Shown here one piece after another: positions 59,973 to 64,000 of a DNA stretch of 64,000 nt. Position 1 is the first letter of the stretch; the number at the start of each line of letters is the position of its first letter. The DNA is taken from positions 33,114,934-33,178,933 of the forward strand of contig NC_063151.1 in NCBI RefSeq assembly GCF_020921035.1. Direction: 5' to 3'. The position numbers were made by a program, and so were the translations under genes. Source of the DNA: Rhodamnia argentea (taxonomy: Eukaryota; Streptophyta; Magnoliopsida; Myrtales; Myrtaceae). The notes beneath the pieces were generated by a model. That model searched no databases. It was not told the DNA's origin and worked only from the letters and a program-made list of their open reading frames with translations.

Positions 59973-61421
59973 ATGGGTTCCACTCAAAACCAGGTAACAC
60001 CCTGCCCCGAAGAAGAAGACCCATGGCTCAAAGCCCTCTTGTGCTCTAGCTATCACGTCTTCCCAGCGATCCTGCACGCCGCCGTCGAGCTCGACCTCTT
60101 CGGGATCATAGCCCGGGCCGGCCCCGGAGCCTACGTGTCGCCGGCCGAGGTGGTCGCCCACATCCCGGCCCGGACCCCCAAGTCGGCCGAGATCATTGAC
60201 CGGGTCCTCCGTTGCCTCGCGAGCCACTCGCTCCTCACGTACAAGTCCGAGACGTTCGATGAGGGGAGGACCGTGGAGAGGCGGTACGCGATATCGCCGG
60301 CAGGGAAGTACTACGTCAACGACGAGGATGGCGGCTCCATCGGCTCGCTCTCTCTCTTCGCACTCCACCGAGCAACCATTGACGTCTGGTGTGTGGAAAT
60401 TTCCGTCCACGACTTTTGGCTTGATATCGGAATATTATTTTAGTTTCTCTAGTCGTGTAATTAAAGAGTGAACTGAGTCTTAATTCCTGCATGGCAATTG
60501 TAGGCTCCAAGTCAAGGAAGCAATCCTCGGAGGGGGCAACTTGTTCCAGAAGGTGCACGGCAAGACCATTTTCCAGTACATGAAGGAGGACTCATCCCTG
60601 AACAAGTACTTCAACGACGCCATGGCCGATATCTCCGCGATGCAGATGAGGAAGATCCTCGAGGTCTACAACGGGTTCGACGGGATCTCGACCTTGGTCG
60701 ATGTTGGCGGTGGAAAAGGCGCTACCCTTAACATGATCGTCTCGAAGTACCCCTCGATCAAGGGCATCAACTTCGATCTGCCCCAAGTCATCGAACACGC
60801 TCCTTCTTATCCCGGTACAGTTATTACTACACGCTTCCCCGGCTTAGTCGCATTTATTTTGGTTCGTACTATTTAGCACGAAATCACGTTTGCGAAATAA
60901 ATTGGAGGCGTTGTTGTCCTCGAATTAAGCCTCTAATGAATTTGTTAACAATGGCGTGCAGGCGTGGAGCACGTCGGAGGGGATATGTTCGCGAGCGTCC
61001 CGGAGGGCGACGTGATCATGATTAAGGTAAGCTAATCAAAACCTTCCCTTTAATTACACTAATAGGACCGAAGCTGGTTCCGTGAGCTGTGTCCTAACTT
61101 CACGCAACTCCGCTAATCGAGCAGTGCACGTGCCACAATTGGAGCGACGAGTCGTGCGTAAAGTTCTTGAATAACTGTTACAAGGCTTTACCGACGAACG
61201 GGAAGGTGATCGTGATGGACTTCATCATGCCGGACGATCCGGAGGAGACGATGGCATCTCGGTACGTGTCGATGCTCGACAACGCCATGTTGATTCAGCC
61301 GGGCGGGAAGGAGAGGACCGAAAAGCAGTTCGAGTACTTGTGCGAAGGAGCTGGATTCACGGGCTTTAAGGTCGCTGCCCGAGCTGGGTCCGCCTTGGGA
61401 GTGATCGAGTTCACCAAGTGA
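59973..61421 (+). CDS. Class II O-methyltransferase 2 (COMT-family)
   Basis: SAM-dependent methylation of a phenolic hydroxyl; substrate unknown. Four exons join in phase: 59973-60388, 60504-60814, 60962-61026 and 61125-61421, giving 362 residues. Exons 2, 3 and 4 have exactly the same lengths as in the 38.8-41.4 kb gene (311, 65 and 297 nt). Motifs: [28 protein letters not shown] (SAM loop), [23 protein letters not shown] (catalytic His) and ERTEKQFE (catalytic Glu). As in the paralogue, the usual Glu of VE-ILP is Asp (VMDFIMP). Exon 1 is GC-rich, unlike the flanks. The start MGSTQNQV is the first Met and gives the typical length. The promoter region is shortened by the adjacent solo LTR. 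Confidence 0.93.
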
Positions 61422-61797
61422 TTGAACGAACTCAATCTGTCTTATGTCTTCTTTGTCCGGGTGGTCTATCCCATGAACGAGAAGCAATTAGAGATTGTGG
61501 AATTCATTGAATAAAAATGCCCTTTTTCTTAATAAGCAATGTAACAACGTTAGTGGATTGAACGCAAAAAAGTGTCAACATAACTATATTACTCGCGAAC
61601 AATTTTTATGCACCCATTGAATGGTATATGAATTATAAAACTTATGCATATAAGAACAAATAAAAATTCGATTGCTTGATTAGGACGGCGACCTACTCGA
61701 GTAAAATTTTGCATATTGGAGCTCGACTCGGTTATGTGGTTGAGCTACCTAGTCCAATTTCACTATAGAATCAAGCAAAATTTGAGCAATTCACATT
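61422..61797. other. 3' flank of O-methyltransferase 2
   Basis: Contains the likely polyadenylation region (AATAAAAATG near 61510). Nothing else recognised. Confidence 0.5.
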
Positions 61798-62600
61798 TAG
61801 GACTGGACTAACCACTAGCCATACAACCAGTTTAGGACTTTTTGGACGATTATCCCCCTCTCGGTCTCAATTTTGATCAGAAATCACTAATGTGGCAGTC
61901 TAATAAGCGCTAATCATCTTACATGGTGCGGCCTGTACCGATGTTGATAATTTTTAATTTTTTTTAAGTTTTTTAGAATTTTTTATTTTTTATTTTATTT
62001 TTATTTTCACTCACATATCCGACCATCCTATGTGGTGCGACCATTATTGACATGGATGTTTTTTTTTTTAATTCTTTTGAAATTTTCAATTTTTATTTTT
62101 ATTTTTATTTTTATTTACTTTCTTTTTTTCATTCACGAGGCCAGTGAAGCAGACGGTCATCATATGTGGCGTGACCGGCACTAACCTGGATAATTTTTTA
62201 ATTTTAAATTTTTATTGACATTTTGTTCTTTTTCCTTTTCTTCGTTGGGCTTGTGAATAATAAATTTTATATATATACTGGCCCCGTGAACAAAAAAAAG
62301 AAAAAAAAGAAAAGAAAAGATACAAAAAGAAGAGAAAATCAAGAAAAAATCAAGAAAAATTTTCAGAAATTTTTAAAAGTAAATTAAAAGATTGTTCACC
62401 GTTAGCGTTGGCTAGGCTACATAATATGGCCATTACTAAATGAACCTCCATGTCAATAATTTTTTGTCGGGATTATTCGGAAGGACAACGGTGACACTTT
62501 GTTAAAACTTTTAGAATTAAATTGGCACAATTAAAAGGCTTATGACTGAATTAGTCGCCGTATAACATGTTTATGATTTTTTTAAATAATTTTTCCGACC
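61798..62600. mobile_element. Foldback-like element, third copy of the 28-kb family
   Basis: Left side: AACCAGTTTAGGACTTTTTG and TTTGATCAGAAATCACTAAT. Right side: ATTAAATTGGCACAATTAAA and TGACTGAATTAGTCGCCG. Both sides have the 'TAGGACTGAATTGGC' signature in opposite orientation. The AT-rich core contains three diverged copies of a ~120-bp unit with GTGCGACC(A/G)(T/G)(A/C) and TTTTTTTTAATT. Confidence 0.5.
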
Positions 62601-64000
62601 AAGAAGCTTACTAGCAATCTCCACTGGCTTCCATCCTTTAAGCATCGTGTACCTTAAACCCCACTCAAAAAGCGTGTTTTGGGTCCAAAGACTTGATTCG
62701 GATGCGACGGACCTTATATGCACTTATTGTCAAATGCCATCATCACATGCCAGACACCTCAAAGGTAAAGTCAGCCGTAAAAAATGGAATGTGCAAGAGG
62801 TCCTCAATTACTTTCCACATAATCTAGTTTCGTTGCATGGTAGCTAGCCTTTCCTTGAGGAACATTCATAGTGGCATCATGGGAAGATACCTTACCTTGT
62901 CCTCGACTCGTCACGTGTTTGCAATTCAGACAAGCCCATTGATCGATTTGGCGTAACCTTTTGAACAAGTTTTCCCACCCACTTACGGAAGCAAACGCCA
63001 ACCTCCGTCCGTCCAGGGACATGAGGTTGCGTTTGTCTATAGTGCGCAGAACTTTCTCCTGGAGAACCCTATCCCAACACGGACTTTACGGGTGCGTTTT
63101 GTCGCCAATTGCGGGCGTGACCTTCCCACTTCTCTGGCTTTTGCAGCCCTCTTACTGAGAAGAATAGTCAAGGGAAAGTCATCGTATGTGCACTTAAAAG
63201 GAAAAATATTTCTCTAACAGTACTATCGAAAACGGTACAATTTCAATCGTAAATCCACACATCATCATAATCATCACGCATTTTGCATAAAACACTCATT
63301 GATTGATAGACCGCGTGATCAGAAATAACTAACCGGACTGTCAGAGTGTCAAACCGGCATATTCCACGCGCTTACGAACTTTTGTTCTTTTCCTTTTTGT
63401 CCCATTGTGTCGTTCTTTCTGACCAACAAAGGGTCGGGAGAGAGAGAGAGAGAGAATGGTAGCTTCTGATTTCCTGCTAGGACTGCTGGAACATGGAAAC
63501 CTCTTTCCGTTTACTAACAAATCATATGGTGCGCAAATTAAGAAACAAATCCTGCGTTGCCGGAATATTACAAACGATTTGTCGTGGGGGAAAATGAGAA
63601 ATGATCTTACCTTTTCGGGCGAATACCAGTAGACAACTGGCGTCCGACCAAAGCTTGGAGCAACATCAGATTCCAAATCCCAAACTGACAAAACCACAAC
63701 GAGTCCCACCCCACCCACTTCTTCAGTTAATTAATAAAGGAAAATGGCGTAGGGAGACCGCGAGGACCCCCGCCGGATGTTGTCCGCTGGTTGGCAGCCA
63801 TGGTCTTGCGTTGATTCTTCCACAGAGCATCTGATCTGAGAAAATTTTGTCACTCCGACAGATACTGGCCACAACTTTCTTCCGGGTCAAGCGTCATAGG
63901 ATCGAACTTCCGCAGGAAGTTTGTCAACTTTGGTGGGTGGGGAAAGTTCCCGACTCTGCTACTTTTTTTCCACTTCGATGGCCACCGAATGCGTGGAGAT
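62601..64000. other. Right edge, no confident gene
   Basis: 62640-63200 has no recognised content. 63211-63345 is a copy of the small MITE seen at 29951-30112 (shares CCACACATCATCATAATCAT). A minus-strand open stretch ending in a good donor (CGAAAAG/GTAAGATC at about 63613) could be an exon of a gene starting beyond the window. An ATG at 63979 (reads MATECVE to the edge) could start a plus-strand gene. Neither can be decided here. Confidence 0.35.
63211..63345. mobile_element. Small MITE, second copy
   Basis: The core matches 29975-30085 (AATC(C/T)CAACCGTA-like start, then CATCATCGC, TAAAACA and GATTG blocks). The inverted ends are weaker than in the other copy. Confidence 0.6.

Noticed and set aside
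63341..63720. Minus-strand gene at the right edge
   Set aside because: One open stretch and one donor site only; no recognisable domain and no start in the window.

Overview
The window is nuclear DNA of a flowering plant, very probably a woody eudicot. Three gene families match well-known angiosperm genes, introns are spliced at GT/AG sites, and most of the rest is plant-type transposon debris. The mix looks Myrtaceae-like (Eucalyptus relatives), but that is an impression and cannot be proved from the sequence alone.

Left arm (1-13.6 kb) is gene-rich: the 3' nine exons of an FHA/PIN-domain PS1 gene (+), with an expanded tandem array of one exon; an intron-less STOP1-type C2H2 zinc-finger gene (-) with a 5' leader intron; and a five-exon PYG7-type chloroplast TPR gene for photosystem I assembly (-).

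Middle (13.6-36 kb) is a local tandem duplication of a six-exon FAD-dependent monooxygenase gene (-). The copy at 30743-32847 is open throughout (403 codons). The copy at 14317-20787 is a pseudogene: one base is missing from exon 4, and a 4370-bp CACTA transposon with a 3-bp AGT target duplication sits in exon 6. The intact copy supplies the empty site. The CACTA element carries large arrays of a TTAGCGACGAA-type subterminal repeat and has captured at least one canonical 72-nt leucine-rich-repeat exon. The spacer next to the gene is also duplicated, and one spacer copy holds a Harbinger-type MITE, a hAT-type element and further DNA, each readable against the other spacer copy.

Right arm (36-64 kb) holds two class II O-methyltransferase genes with the same four-exon plan: one on the minus strand (38828-41402) with a Mutator-type MITE in intron 2, and one on the plus strand (59973-61421) about 200 bp from a perfect copia-type solo LTR. 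Between them are a decayed Mutator-like transposase next to a decayed plant-mobile-domain (PP7-long-form-like) sequence, a hAT element that captured a calmodulin-like gene, a nearly perfect 39-bp hairpin, a Ty3/gypsy gag remnant, and a second, scattered copy of the flank of the first O-methyltransferase gene.

No CRISPR array, rRNA, confident tRNA or organellar insert was seen. The unusual content is the well-resolved transposition history and gene-fragment capture, rather than a new pathway. All exon borders are read by eye from splice sites and reading-frame phase.
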